Origin: Sphingomonas sp.
GTDB lineage: Bacteria; Pseudomonadota; Alphaproteobacteria; Sphingomonadales; Sphingomonadaceae
Length of the DNA: 64,000 nt
Direction of reading: 5' to 3'
Assembly (NCBI GenBank): GCA_025356055.1
Contig: JANXUU010000140.1
Location: 40,569-104,568, forward strand
Made by a program: the position numbers and the translations under genes
Shown: positions 32,172 through 42,272 of the stretch, in pieces
Layout: each line of letters opens with the position of its first letter
Position numbering within the stretch: position 1 is the stretch's first letter
Notes under the pieces: generated by a model
What the model saw: only the letters and a program-made list of their open reading frames with translations
Databases searched by the model: none
Told to the model about the DNA's origin: nothing

Positions 32172-32193
32172 TCGATGCGTAATCCTGCTCTTT

Positions 32194-32219
32194 GCGGCGT
32201 GGCGCAAATACCACGCCGC
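32194..32219. terminator. perfect 9-bp hairpin downstream of the 31941..32171 gene
   Basis: gcggcgtgg-cgcaaata-ccacgccgc; no T-run. Confidence 0.45.
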
Positions 32220-32360
32220 GAAGCGAAGTCTCACGATCGAGAAATTCAAGTTGCGGCAAGTCCTCGCCTCTGATTCATTGTGAACGGGGGGTGGACCTGT
32301 GGTTAAGCAATTGGAAACTGTGCTGGCCGCATGCTTCACCGGTAGGCAAGGAGCCGGGTG

Positions 32361-32912
32361 ATGAGCACGAGGACCAGTCAGCCAAGCGGGGGCGTGTTGC
32401 TCCTTTCGGAGATGAAGGAGTTCGCCGGCTTTCCGAAGGCAACCCAGCGCTACATCCGCCGGTCGCTTGATGTCGCCTACGGCCGCTCGAACCCGATCGA
32501 GACGTGGTCGCGTGACGAGGGCGAGACCGCCTCGATCCGTGCCCAGGCGCGGTTTTACAAGCAGCTCGACCATCTGCGCCACAATGTTCCCGACGATAGC
32601 GGTCTCGACATGATCGAGCCGTTCCTCGGCTTGCTCGTTACGCTCGTCGCCTTCGACCTTGGCCAAGATCGACTCCCCAGCTTCGCCGCTTATCGCTTTC
32701 TCTACGAGCGGCTGCTTGGTGCGGGCGCACGACCGTGGTTGCCGGCCGCCTTCTGCGCAGCGTCGGCGCTGCCGCACCTGCATCCCGACCGCCGCCGCCT
32801 GTTGCTCCAGTCGATCAGCGAAAGCGCGGCGACCGCGCCGGGCTGGTCTAACCGCGAGCCGATATTCTGGCCCGAATGGGTCGAAAAGGTCGATCTCGCC
32901 GCCGCAGCCTGA
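32361..32912 (+). CDS. hypothetical protein
   Basis: MSTRTSQPSGGVLLLSEMKEFAGFPKATQRYIRRSLDVAYGRSNPIETWSRDEGETASIRAQARFYKQLDHL; RBS aaggag. Confidence 0.65.
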   Translation: MSTRTSQPSGGVLLLSEMKEFAGFPKATQRYIRRSLDVAYGRSNPIETWSRDEGETASIRAQARFYKQLDHLRHNVPDDSGLDMIEPFLGLLVTLVAFDLGQDRLPSFAAYRFLYERLLGAGARPWLPAAFCAASALPHLHPDRRRLLLQSISESAATAPGWSNREPIFWPEWVEKVDLAAAA

Positions 32913-33002
32913 GCTTCTTGCGCAGTAGGTAGCGACAAGCGCGCGTCGCACTGCTAGCGGATATGGGATCCCGTTTACGGGCGTTCCAATACCGAGAGTG
33001 AC

Positions 33003-34076
33003 ATGCCGCCGAAAATCGATGACGCCCGAATCGCGGGGATCAAGGAATTGTCTCCGCCGTCGCACTTGCTTCGCGAATGTGCGCTGAGCGGAGCGGCGAG
33101 CGACACTGTCGTTGCGGCACGGCGCGCGATCCACGAGATACTGACGGGGCGCGACGACCGGCTGCTGCTGGTGATCGGGCCGTGCTCGATCCACGATCCG
33201 GCGGCCGCGCGGGAGTATGCGACGCGGCTCGCCGCCGAGCGCAAGCGGCTGTCGGGCACGCTAGAGATCGTCATGCGGGTCTATTTCGAGAAGCCACGGA
33301 CGACGGTGGGGTGGAAGGGGCTGATCAACGACCCTGGGCTCGACGGGACATTCGACATCAACCGCGGTCTTCGTACCGCGCGCGAACTGCTGCTCGGCAT
33401 CAACGAGATGGGGCTTCCGGCGGGGACCGAGTATCTCGACATGATCACGCCGCAATATCTGGCGGACCTGGTGTCGTGGGGGGCGATCGGGGCGCGGACG
33501 ACCGAGTCGCAAGTGCACCGCGAGCTGGCCTCGGGACTGTCGTGCGCGGTCGGGTTCAAGAATGGCACCGACGGCAATTTGAAGATCGCACTGGACGCGG
33601 TCGCGGCGGCGTCGCAGCCGCACCACTTCCTGTCGGTGACCAAGGGCGGTCATTCGGCGATCGTGTCGACCACCGGCAACGAGGATTGCCACGTCATCCT
33701 GCGCGGCGGGAAGACGCCCAATTACAACGTCGACAGCATCGCAGCGGCAAGCGCCGAGGCCGACAAGGCGGGCGCCGCATGCCGGATCATGGTAGATGCG
33801 AGCCACGGCAACAGCAGCAAGGACCCGGCCAACCAGCGGCTGGTGATCGACGATGTCGCGGCGCAGATCGCGGGCGGCGAGCGACGAGTGTTCGGGCTGA
33901 TGATCGAAAGCAATCTGGTCGCGGGCAAGCAGGCGCTCGTCGCCGGGCAAGCGCTGACTTACGGGCAGAGCATTACCGACGGGTGCATCGGCTGGGATGA
34001 CAGTGTTGCGCTGATGAACCGCCTTGCCGCCGCAGTGGAGCAGCGCCGTGCCCTAAACGAAAGCGCCGCCGCTTAA
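33003..34076 (+). CDS. DAHP synthase, AroF/AroG/AroH-type (class I)
   Basis: [81 protein letters not shown]. Confidence 0.93.
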   Translation: MPPKIDDARIAGIKELSPPSHLLRECALSGAASDTVVAARRAIHEILTGRDDRLLLVIGPCSIHDPAAAREYATRLAAERKRLSGTLEIVMRVYFEKPRTTVGWKGLINDPGLDGTFDINRGLRTARELLLGINEMGLPAGTEYLDMITPQYLADLVSWGAIGARTTESQVHRELASGLSCAVGFKNGTDGNLKIALDAVAAASQPHHFLSVTKGGHSAIVSTTGNEDCHVILRGGKTPNYNVDSIAAASAEADKAGAACRIMVDASHGNSSKDPANQRLVIDDVAAQIAGGERRVFGLMIESNLVAGKQALVAGQALTYGQSITDGCIGWDDSVALMNRLAAAVEQRRALNESAAA

Positions 34077-34390
34077 TCTTCCGGCGCGATCGTTGCGCGC
34101 AGGCCGTCGAGACCGGGGCTGACCGAGATCTGGCACGACAGGCGGCTGTTGGGCTTGCGAGCGTCGCTGCTGTCGAGAAGGTCGTTCTCGTCCTCACTCA
34201 TCGGCAACAGCCGGTCGACGAAGGCGTCGTCGACAAATACGTGGCACGTCGCGCAGCTCATGCAGCCGCCGCACAGCGCGAGCAGTTCGTCGAAGCCCGC
34301 GTCGCGGATATTCTCCATCAGGCTGACGCCGTCCTTGGCCGAAATGCTGCGTTCGCCGCCCGAGCGGTCGATGATCGTGATACTGGTCAT
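34073..34390 (-). CDS. 2Fe-2S ferredoxin (adrenodoxin-like)
   Basis: [49 protein letters not shown]. Confidence 0.9.
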   Translation of the reverse strand: MTSITIIDRSGGERSISAKDGVSLMENIRDAGFDELLALCGGCMSCATCHVFVDDAFVDRLLPMSEDENDLLDSSDARKPNSRLSCQISVSPGLDGLRATIAPED

Positions 34391-34451
34391 GGCCGCGCTC
34401 CTTGCCGGATCGGGCGCGAGGCTGCAATGCCCGCGTGAGGGTATCGCGGGG

Positions 34452-35624
34452 GTGAAATTTCGAGTGCGGATCGGGTTCCTGTTCAATCATGACCAGCTCC
34501 ACCAGGTCGCGCACAGCCTGCCGATTGCGCTCGCGCTGGCGAAAATGGGGACAGGGGCCGAGATCGTGCTGGCGACGACCAGCGCTCGGATCCGGGGCGA
34601 GGTCGAGCGGGTGGCGAGGGCCGCGGTCGGGGACGGGGTCGAACTGGTCCAGCTCGAACTTCGCGGGCGGGGGACGCGGTTGCTCGAGCGGTTTGCGGGG
34701 CGGTTGCTGCCGGTGCGCAAGCTGGGCGTGCTGGCCGATAATGTCGATTTCTTCCGCTCGCTCGACGTGCTGGTGGTGGCAGAAAAGACTTCGCTGGCGT
34801 TGAAGCGGCGTTTCGGGCTCGCCGGGCTGAAGATCGTCCACACGCGGCATGGCGCGGGCGATCGGGCGATCGGGTTCGACAAGGCGAGTGCGGGGTTCGA
34901 CGCGGTGCTGATTTCAGGCCCCAAGATCGGCGAACGGCTGGTGCGCGAGGCGGGGGTCGCGCCAGAAAAGCTTCACCAGGTCGGTTATCCCAAGTTCGAC
35001 CTCCATCGCGACACGCGCGTCGAGCTGCCGCTGGCAAGGGATGGACGGCCGGTGGTGGTCTACAACCCGCACCCGTCGCCACACTTGTCGTCATGGTACA
35101 AAATGGGTCCGGCGATCCTCGACTGGTTCGTGGCGCACCCGGACTATCAGCTGATCTTCGCGCCGCACGTCATGCTGTTCGAGCGGCCGGTAGCGATCTC
35201 GGTCGACAAGCTGCGCGTGGCCCTGCCGGGGCGGATCGAGGAACGCTGGCGGCAGGCGGATAATATCGCAATCGACACGGGCAGCCGGGCATCGACGACG
35301 ATGGCTTATACCAATGCCGCCGACATCTATCTCGGCGACGCGAGCAGCCAGGTTTACGAGTTTCTGCTGAGGCCGCGGCCGTGTGTGTTCGTCGACGCGC
35401 ATCATAGTGCGTGGCGCGGAAATCCCGATTTCGCGCATTGGCAGGCGGGGCCGGTGATCGACGACGTTGCCATGCTCGGCGAGGGACTGGCCGAGGCGCG
35501 GCGCGATTTCGAGACCCTCTATCGCCCGGTGCAGGAGCGATTGTTCGCGCATAGTTTCGACCTAACTGATGAGCCGTCGGCGGTGCGCGCCGCTCGCGCC
35601 ATTGCGCAGGTCGCGGGACTGTGA
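34452..35624 (+). CDS. CDP-glycerol glycerophosphotransferase-like/GT-B-like transferase (GTG start, approximate)
   Basis: [83 protein letters not shown]. Confidence 0.6.
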   Translation: MKFRVRIGFLFNHDQLHQVAHSLPIALALAKMGTGAEIVLATTSARIRGEVERVARAAVGDGVELVQLELRGRGTRLLERFAGRLLPVRKLGVLADNVDFFRSLDVLVVAEKTSLALKRRFGLAGLKIVHTRHGAGDRAIGFDKASAGFDAVLISGPKIGERLVREAGVAPEKLHQVGYPKFDLHRDTRVELPLARDGRPVVVYNPHPSPHLSSWYKMGPAILDWFVAHPDYQLIFAPHVMLFERPVAISVDKLRVALPGRIEERWRQADNIAIDTGSRASTTMAYTNAADIYLGDASSQVYEFLLRPRPCVFVDAHHSAWRGNPDFAHWQAGPVIDDVAMLGEGLAEARRDFETLYRPVQERLFAHSFDLTDEPSAVRAARAIAQVAGL

Positions 35625-36940
35625 CGACCGTCCCACCCGCGGGGATCGTGCGGCGGATCTATGCCAACCTCGCGCGGCTGATCGGGGGCAAGGCGGGAGC
35701 GGGGGTGATCAGCCTTGGCTACATGATCATTGCGGCGCGTGAACTGGGGCCGACCGATTACGGCGTGTTGATGCTGGTTCATACGTTCGCGATGACCGTC
35801 GGCGGGATCGTCGAGTTTCCCGGCTGGCACGCGATCGTCCGTTATGGCGCGGAGGCGCTCGAGGCGGATGATCGCGGTCGCCTGGGACGGTTGCTTCGGT
35901 TCGCGGGGGCGGTCGAATTGACTGGCGGGGCGGCGGCGGTGGCGACGGCGGCGATGCTTGGGCCGCTATTTGGGGCTCGGCTAGGCTGGTCGCCGGTCGC
36001 GGTGGGGTTCGCGCTGCCTTACAGTTTCGCGGTGCTGGCTTCGATCCGGGCGACCCCGGCGGGGTATCTGCAATTGGCCGGACGGTTCGATCTGCTCGGG
36101 CTGCACACGCTCTTGGCACCGATGGTGCGGCTGGCGGGGGCGGGGATTGCGGCGGCGATTGGGGCGGGGCTGCACGGGTTCCTACTCGCGTGGCTGATCG
36201 CGGCATTGATCGAATGGGCGTCATTGTGGGTGATCGGGCTGTGGGTGGCGCGGCGCGAACTCGGGTCGGTGCCGATGGCGGGTTCGATGCGCGGGGTGAC
36301 GACCGAAAATGACGGCATCTGGCGGTTCATGATCGGGGCCAACGCTGACGTGACCTTCGGAGAGCTCGCCGGACGCATTCCGCCGCTGCTGATCGGGGCG
36401 ACGCTCGGATCGGTCGCGGTCGGACTTTATTCGCTGGCGCAGCGCGTGACGAGTGTGCTGGCGGTACCGGCGCAGGTGCTGGGGCAGGCGGCCTATGCCG
36501 AGTTTGCCCGCGTGGTTGCGGCGGGGGGGCATGGCGCGCCGCTTAGGGCCGCTCTCAATCAAAGTTTGCGGATCGCACTGATTGCGGCGACACCGGTGGT
36601 CGTTGTGCTGCTGTTGTTCGGGCGTCAGGTGGCGGTGCTGATCGGCGGACCGGCCTATGCCGGAGCGGCGGGATTGCTGGTGTGGCTCACGCTGGCCCGC
36701 GCGATCCTGCTGGCGGGACCGCCGACGAGCGCGGCGCTGGTCGCGCTGGGGCGGCCGTCGCTGTCGGTCACGGCCAATCTGGGAAGTGCGTTCGCGACGC
36801 TGCCCTTGCTGTTCGTTCTGCTGGAGGAAGCGGGGATCGAAGGGGCGGGGTGGCAGGCGGTGGTGCAGGCGGCGCTGGCGGTGGGGCTGCTGCTGTTTTT
36901 TGTGCGGCGCGAGAGCCAGCGACGCGAGGCGACTGCGTGA
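35621..36940 (+). CDS. polysaccharide flippase/oligosaccharide translocase (MATE/Wzx-like)
   Basis: Multi-TM; LARLIGGKAGAGVISLGYMIIAARELGPTDYGVLML. Confidence 0.82.
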   Translation: MTTVPPAGIVRRIYANLARLIGGKAGAGVISLGYMIIAARELGPTDYGVLMLVHTFAMTVGGIVEFPGWHAIVRYGAEALEADDRGRLGRLLRFAGAVELTGGAAAVATAAMLGPLFGARLGWSPVAVGFALPYSFAVLASIRATPAGYLQLAGRFDLLGLHTLLAPMVRLAGAGIAAAIGAGLHGFLLAWLIAALIEWASLWVIGLWVARRELGSVPMAGSMRGVTTENDGIWRFMIGANADVTFGELAGRIPPLLIGATLGSVAVGLYSLAQRVTSVLAVPAQVLGQAAYAEFARVVAAGGHGAPLRAALNQSLRIALIAATPVVVVLLLFGRQVAVLIGGPAYAGAAGLLVWLTLARAILLAGPPTSAALVALGRPSLSVTANLGSAFATLPLLFVLLEEAGIEGAGWQAVVQAALAVGLLLFFVRRESQRREATA

Positions 36941-37992
36941 CGCGGATCGCCTATGTCATCAATTCGGTCGAGGGCGGCGGGGCAGCGCTGCCAGCGCCGC
37001 GGGTGATTTCATTGTTGCAGCGCGAGCGGTTTGAAGTCGTAGTGCTGGCACTGACGCGACGTGACGGGCGCGCGTTGCCGGCCTTTGCCGAGGCTGGAAT
37101 CGAGGTACGCGTGCGTACCGGCGGTGAGCGCGATCATGTCGCGGCGCTGGGGTGGCTGCGCGGGCAATTGCGCGAGATTTCGCCTGATCTTGTATGGTCG
37201 TCGCTGTCGCGGGCAACTGTGCTGTGCCAGCTTGGCGCCGGGCGGGTGCCGCTGGTGAGCTGGCAGCACGCGGCCTTCCTTCGCCCGGCCAATCGCTGGC
37301 TGATGCGCGCGCTTCGGTGGCGGACAGCGATGTGGGTGGCAGACTCGGAGCAGGTTGCGGCGCTCACGGCGGCGCGATTGCGGGTGCCCCGCGATCGGGT
37401 GATGGTGTGGCCATTGTTCGCGGCCGATCTCGAGGCGAAGCAGGCGGCGCCATGGCAACCGGGAGAGGCCGTGCGGGTCGGGAGCTTGGGGCGGCTCCAT
37501 CCGGTCAAGGGCTATGACGTGCTGGTTGAGGCGCTGGCGAGGGTCGGCGGGCGGTATGAGGCGAGCATTGCTGGTGAGGGTTCAGAGCGGGATGCCTTAG
37601 CGGCGAAGGCTCGCGCGGCGGGGGTAACGCTTTCGCTCCCCGGGTTCGTCGGGCCTGCCGCCTATCTCGCCTCGCTGCATTTTTATGTGCAGCCGTCGCG
37701 CTCGGAGGGGCTGTGCGTCGCGGCGCATGAGGCGATGGCGGCGGGCCTGCCGGTGGTCGCATCGGCAGTGGGGGAGCTGCCAAGCAGCATTGTCGAGGGG
37801 ACGGGGCTGCTCGTGCCGCCGGGAGATGCGGCGGCGCTGGCCGAGGCGATCGGGCGGCTGGTTGCGGCGCCCGAGCACCTCGCGGCGATGGGTGCGGCGG
37901 CTCGATCGCGGGTAATCGAGCGGTTCGGGCCCGAGCGGTTCGAAGCGGCAGGGTTGGCGGTCGTGAAGCGCCTGCGCACGCTTATCGGGTGA
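36937..37992 (+). CDS. glycosyltransferase, GT4-like (GTG start)
   Basis: VTRIAYVINSVEGGGA; VGSLGRLHPVKGYDVLVEAL; QPSRSEGLCVAAHEAMAAGLPVVASAVGELPSSI. Confidence 0.88.
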   Translation: MTRIAYVINSVEGGGAALPAPRVISLLQRERFEVVVLALTRRDGRALPAFAEAGIEVRVRTGGERDHVAALGWLRGQLREISPDLVWSSLSRATVLCQLGAGRVPLVSWQHAAFLRPANRWLMRALRWRTAMWVADSEQVAALTAARLRVPRDRVMVWPLFAADLEAKQAAPWQPGEAVRVGSLGRLHPVKGYDVLVEALARVGGRYEASIAGEGSERDALAAKARAAGVTLSLPGFVGPAAYLASLHFYVQPSRSEGLCVAAHEAMAAGLPVVASAVGELPSSIVEGTGLLVPPGDAAALAEAIGRLVAAPEHLAAMGAAARSRVIERFGPERFEAAGLAVVKRLRTLIG

Positions 37993-38860
37993 GCCAGCGC
38001 TTCGCGTCGATCAGCCAGCCGCGACCGGTGCGGTCGATCCGCTTCACGTCGATGAGAGTCACCTGCCCGCAGGCGGTGAGGGTGTGGAGGCCTTCACGGT
38101 AGCGGCCCGCGCTCGGCGGGGGCCTGAGGCGAGCGATCTGTTCGCATTCGAAGCGCTTGCAAGTCAGCGTGTCGACCGCCAGAAGGAGGATCGCCGCGCC
38201 GTAGGTGCCAGTGCAATCCTGCACCGGCAAGACGAGGCGCCCATCGAGCAGAAACGGGGTGCCCCCGGGCCGAGCGCCGGCGCGGTCGAGGCGGACGGGG
38301 TTGCCGGGGTGAGGCGTCCACGGACCGGCGAGCTGGTCGGCGAAAGCGAGGTAGAGCGAGGCCTTGGCGTTCGCCGCCGAAGCATAGGCGAGCCACCAGT
38401 GGCCGTCATGGCGGAAAGGGGTCGCATCGATCGGGCGCGTGTCGAGGGTAATGTCGGCGATTCGCTCCCAGCGATCGGGGAATGCGGCGGCGCGGTAAAT
38501 CGTCAGCCGACCGCCTTTCGCGGCTTCGGGGAGCATGTAAGTCTCGCCGTCGTCCTCGACCAGCGCGGGGTAGGACAAGTGCCACGGCTCCTCGAGCACG
38601 ACGCGCGGCAGCAAGACTGCGCCGTCGCTGGCGATGGTTCGGTGGACGATACGACCGTGGCGTTCGCGATAGTCGAAGGCTTCGGTGAACAGGTGGATCG
38701 TGTCGCCGCGTCGAATGGCGAACGGGTCGGCTTCGAAGGCGAAGTAGGCGGGTTCGTCGAGCCAGTCGATTTTGAACGCGTCGAGCGAACCGGCACGCGC
38801 GATCTCGGCGATCGGCGCGGCGACGACGCCGATCCGCCACAGGTCGCAGCGGCGCGGCAT
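37982..38860 (-). CDS. beta-propeller protein resembling the N-terminal domain of glucosamine inositolphosphorylceramide transferase (GINT1-like)
   Basis: FAFEADPFAIRRGDTIHLFTEAFDYRERHGRIVHRTIASDG...LSYPALVEDDGETYMLPEAAKGGRLTIYRAAAFPDRWERIADI...FRHDGHWWLAYA. Confidence 0.6.
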   Translation of the reverse strand: MPRRCDLWRIGVVAAPIAEIARAGSLDAFKIDWLDEPAYFAFEADPFAIRRGDTIHLFTEAFDYRERHGRIVHRTIASDGAVLLPRVVLEEPWHLSYPALVEDDGETYMLPEAAKGGRLTIYRAAAFPDRWERIADITLDTRPIDATPFRHDGHWWLAYASAANAKASLYLAFADQLAGPWTPHPGNPVRLDRAGARPGGTPFLLDGRLVLPVQDCTGTYGAAILLLAVDTLTCKRFECEQIARLRPPPSAGRYREGLHTLTACGQVTLIDVKRIDRTGRGWLIDAKRWLTR

Positions 38861-38975
38861 CAGCGCTGCGCTGCCACGGTGCCGGTTTTATCGTCCGATT
38901 TCATGTGCGCGCGATCCCGAGCCTCGACGCGCCTCTCTGGCCGACCTAGGGCGCGTCGCCAAGGGACGCGTGGGG

Positions 38976-40385
38976 ATGATGTCGGCTAATAAGTGGATAG
39001 ACTTGCCCGTCAGGTGGTCAATGATCGCCTTTGCGGTCATCGTCGCGCTGTCGGCGAGCCGGCTGTGGCTGCTGCCGATGCACTTCAGCCCCGACCCCAA
39101 CGAGGGATGGAACGCGTTTCAGGCGTTGCGCGCGACGGGCGCGGGGCTGCTTTATCCGCCTGCCGACGCGCTGACCGGGAATAATTATCCGCCGCTGTCG
39201 TTCCTCCTGATCGGGGCGATCGGACGGCTTATGGGTGACCAGATCATCGCCGGGCGACTGGTGGCGCTGGGCTCCGTGGTCGGGATCGCGGGGTTAATCG
39301 CAAGGGTCGTGCGGCGGTTCGGCGGCGGGCGGGGACAGGCGACGGGCGGGGCATTGTTGTTCCTGCTGCTTAACGCGACGCTGCTTCGCCAATATCTCGC
39401 GCTCGACGATCCGCAGTGGCTGGGGCAATTGCTGATGACGGCGGCGCTGCCGTTGCTGATCCCCGCGCGGGCGGGCGAGGCGCCGAGCGCGCGGCGGGTC
39501 GCGGGAGCGGCGCTGCTGATGATCGCGGGCGGGCTGGTCAAACAGAACCTCGTCGCGTGGCCGGTCGCGGTGACGCTGTGGCTGGCGCTTCATCATCGCC
39601 GCGCGCTGGGCGTATGGCTGGCGAGCGCGGCGGTTGCGGGGGGAGCGGCGCTCATCGCCTGCCGGATGGCTTACGGGCCGACGTTCGTCCTCGATACGCT
39701 CGGCATGGCGCGCGATTATTCGGTGGCGCGGATGGTGTGGCGGTCGGTTGGCGCGGTGGCGGTGATGGTGCCGCTGACCTGGTGGGCGTGGCCGCTCGCC
39801 AGACTGCGCAAGAACGACGAGCGGATCGACCTGATCCTGATCGCAGTCCTGGTCGCGGTGCCGCTCGGCATTGTCCAGCGGAGCGGGGCGGGGGTTGATA
39901 TCAATGCGCATTTCGAGGCGTTTATCGCGCTGTCGATCGCAGCGCCGCTAGTGGTTGTGCGACCACGGCGCGAGCGTAGGATCGGGGCCGTCTTTCTCGT
40001 CGCGCTGGCGATCGCGGGCGCGTTGCTCGAGGCGAAGGAGGTGAGCCAGTTGCCTGGCCGCCGAGCAGCGTGGGACGCAATGGGGCAGCGTATCGCCGCG
40101 ATCCCGGGGCCGGTGGCGTGCGAGGTGCAGGCGCTATGCTATTGGGCGGGCAAGGAGTTCGAACTCGATTTCTTCCTCTACAGCCAGCGGGCGCTGAAAG
40201 CGGGGCAGGCGCCGTTGCTCGACCGGGTGCTCGAAAAGCGGCGCTGGGCCGGGGTGATGATCGGCCCCGATAGCGCGCGCAACGCCGCCGAGCGGGGGCG
40301 TGACCCGGTGGTGTCTCGAGTGGCGCGCGCCATGCGGCCGATCTTCATTGACAGCGACGGCCGACGTCTCATGGTGCCGCGCTGA
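38976..40385 (+). CDS. integral membrane protein, GT39/ArnT-like
   Basis: LHFSPDPNEGWNAFQALRA-like first loop, LTGNNYPPLSFLLIGAIGRLMGDQIIAGRL; many TM helices. Confidence 0.65.
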   Translation: MMSANKWIDLPVRWSMIAFAVIVALSASRLWLLPMHFSPDPNEGWNAFQALRATGAGLLYPPADALTGNNYPPLSFLLIGAIGRLMGDQIIAGRLVALGSVVGIAGLIARVVRRFGGGRGQATGGALLFLLLNATLLRQYLALDDPQWLGQLLMTAALPLLIPARAGEAPSARRVAGAALLMIAGGLVKQNLVAWPVAVTLWLALHHRRALGVWLASAAVAGGAALIACRMAYGPTFVLDTLGMARDYSVARMVWRSVGAVAVMVPLTWWAWPLARLRKNDERIDLILIAVLVAVPLGIVQRSGAGVDINAHFEAFIALSIAAPLVVVRPRRERRIGAVFLVALAIAGALLEAKEVSQLPGRRAAWDAMGQRIAAIPGPVACEVQALCYWAGKEFELDFFLYSQRALKAGQAPLLDRVLEKRRWAGVMIGPDSARNAAERGRDPVVSRVARAMRPIFIDSDGRRLMVPR

Positions 40386-41497
40386 TGACCCGACTTATCC
40401 CCAGTCCGCAAAATCTGCTCGAACTCGCGGTGATCATTCCCGTGCTCAACGAGGCTGCAAACATCGCGCCGCTGCTGGCGAAACTGGAGGTCGCGCTCGC
40501 CGGGATAATGTGGGAAGCGCTGATCGTTGACGACAATTCGCCCGACGGCACCGCGGAGGTTACGCGCCGACTGGCGCGGGAGGACCCGCGGGTCCGGATC
40601 GTCCAACGGATCGGGCGGCGTGGGCTGTCGTCGGCGGTGATCGAGGGGATGCTGGCGAGCGCCGCGCCGGTGCTCGCGGTGATTGACGGCGACATGCAGC
40701 ATGACGAGGCCGCGCTTCCCAAAATGGTCAAGGCGATCGTCGAGGACGGCAATGATCTCGCGGTCGGCACGCGCTATATTGAGGGCGGGTCGACCGGCGA
40801 CTGGGACGCCTCCCGCGAGAAGATGAGCCGGTTCGCGACGGCGCTATCGCGGCGGCTGCTCAAATGCGAGATCAGCGACCCGATGAGCGGCTTCTTCGTC
40901 ATCCAGCGCGAGGCGATGGTCGCCGCTCTGCCGCATCTGTCGTCGATCGGATTCAAGATCCTGATGGACCTCATCGCCTCGTCGCCGCGACCGCTCAAGA
41001 TTGCGGAAGTGCCCTACACTTTCCGCAATCGGCTCCACGGCGAAAGCAAGTTCGACGCGCGGGTGGCGCAGGAGTTCGCAATCCTGTTGCTCGAGAAGGT
41101 GTTCGGCCGGTATCTGCCGGTGCGCTTCCTGATGTTCGCGATGGTCGGGTCATTGGGGCTGGTGGTGCATCTGGCCGTGCTGGGCGGCGGGATCGGCGCG
41201 GGGCTTGGCTTCCGCTTGGCGCAGACGCTCGCGGTGGTCATCGCGATGACCGGGAATTTCTTCCTCAACAATGTCCTGACCTTCCGCGACATGCGGTTGC
41301 GCGGGCCGAAATTGTGGCGCGGATTGCTGAGCTTCTACGCGGTCGGCGGCATCGGCGCGGTCGGCAATGTCGGGGTCGGCAATGTTGTCTATCGGATCGA
41401 GGGGGTGTGGTGGCTCGCGGGACTGGCCGGGGTCGCGGTCGGGGTGGTGTGGAATTACGCCGCCTCGTCGCTCGTCACCTGGCGCGTCAGGAAGTAG
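40385..41497 (+). CDS. GT2 family (dolichol-phosphate-mannosyltransferase-like) glycosyltransferase with C-terminal GtrA-like domain
   Basis: ELAVIIPVLNEAANIAPLLAKLE; LIVDDNSPDGTAEV; VIDGDMQHDEAALPKMV; GtrA-like TM tail NFFLNNVLTFRDMR. Confidence 0.92.
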   Translation: MTRLIPSPQNLLELAVIIPVLNEAANIAPLLAKLEVALAGIMWEALIVDDNSPDGTAEVTRRLAREDPRVRIVQRIGRRGLSSAVIEGMLASAAPVLAVIDGDMQHDEAALPKMVKAIVEDGNDLAVGTRYIEGGSTGDWDASREKMSRFATALSRRLLKCEISDPMSGFFVIQREAMVAALPHLSSIGFKILMDLIASSPRPLKIAEVPYTFRNRLHGESKFDARVAQEFAILLLEKVFGRYLPVRFLMFAMVGSLGLVVHLAVLGGGIGAGLGFRLAQTLAVVIAMTGNFFLNNVLTFRDMRLRGPKLWRGLLSFYAVGGIGAVGNVGVGNVVYRIEGVWWLAGLAGVAVGVVWNYAASSLVTWRVRK

Positions 41498-42272
41498 CCC
41501 AGGCGAGGACGAACGCGCCAGTGGAGCGAAGGACAGCCGGGTCGTCGATCAGGGCGCATTGACCGGTGTGGACATCGCCGACCGGCGCGTCGATCGGGAG
41601 CAACTGAATTTCGCGCGCATTGGCGGGAAGCTGGGGGGCTTGCCCGAAGCACCACGCCGCGCCGAACCAGGGGCCGTCGCACAGGAGACGCGACTGGTGC
41701 TGGTCGATGTCGTGGTCGGCGGAGTGGCGGTGCGGGACCGGGTCGACGACGTTGCGGCTTTCGGCAAGGTGGAGGTCGCGGTGGCGGCCATAGTCGAACA
41801 GGCGGTAGGTGACGTCGAACGGCTGCTGGACTTCGAGGATGGTGAGCCCCGCACCGAGCGCGTGGACGGTTCCGGCGGGATTGTAGAGGAACTGGCCGCG
41901 ACGCGCGGGCCGCCAGTCGATCAGCGCTTCGATCGAGCCGTCACGCGCGGCCTCGAGGAGGGTGTCGGGCGAGACCGGCTCGCGCGTGCCGATGCCGAGA
42001 ACCGCGCCGGGCTCGGCGTCGAGCACGATCCAGCATTCGTCCTTGCCGTGGGGCAGGCCGCGGGCGTTGGCGGTGGCCTCGTCGGGATGGACCTGGATCG
42101 ACAGCCGCTCGGTGGTAAAAAGATATTTGGCCAGGACGTCGAGCGGGGCGCCGGTGGGGCGTTCGAACCAGATCTCGCCGACCTGGCGCGCCGGGTCTGC
42201 GCCGAAGCGGGGGTTAAGGCCGCGCCGGCCCCACGGCTTGTCGAGCAAGCGCGGCTTCAGATGCTCGATCAC
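41487..42272 (-). CDS. manA: class I mannose-6-phosphate isomerase
   Basis: KPWGRRGLNPRFG; LSIQVHPDE; GKDECWIVLDAEPGA; NPAGTVHALGAGLTILEVQQPFDVTYRLFDYGR. Confidence 0.9.
   Translation of the reverse strand: MIEHLKPRLLDKPWGRRGLNPRFGADPARQVGEIWFERPTGAPLDVLAKYLFTTERLSIQVHPDEATANARGLPHGKDECWIVLDAEPGAVLGIGTREPVSPDTLLEAARDGSIEALIDWRPARRGQFLYNPAGTVHALGAGLTILEVQQPFDVTYRLFDYGRHRDLHLAESRNVVDPVPHRHSADHDIDQHQSRLLCDGPWFGAAWCFGQAPQLPANAREIQLLPIDAPVGDVHTGQCALIDDPAVLRSTGAFVLAWATS

Noticed and set aside
38772-38975. N-terminal extension of the 38976..40385 membrane protein ORF
   Set aside because: Overlaps the divergent 37982..38860 gene and lacks TM/family character; internal ATG at 38976 preferred.
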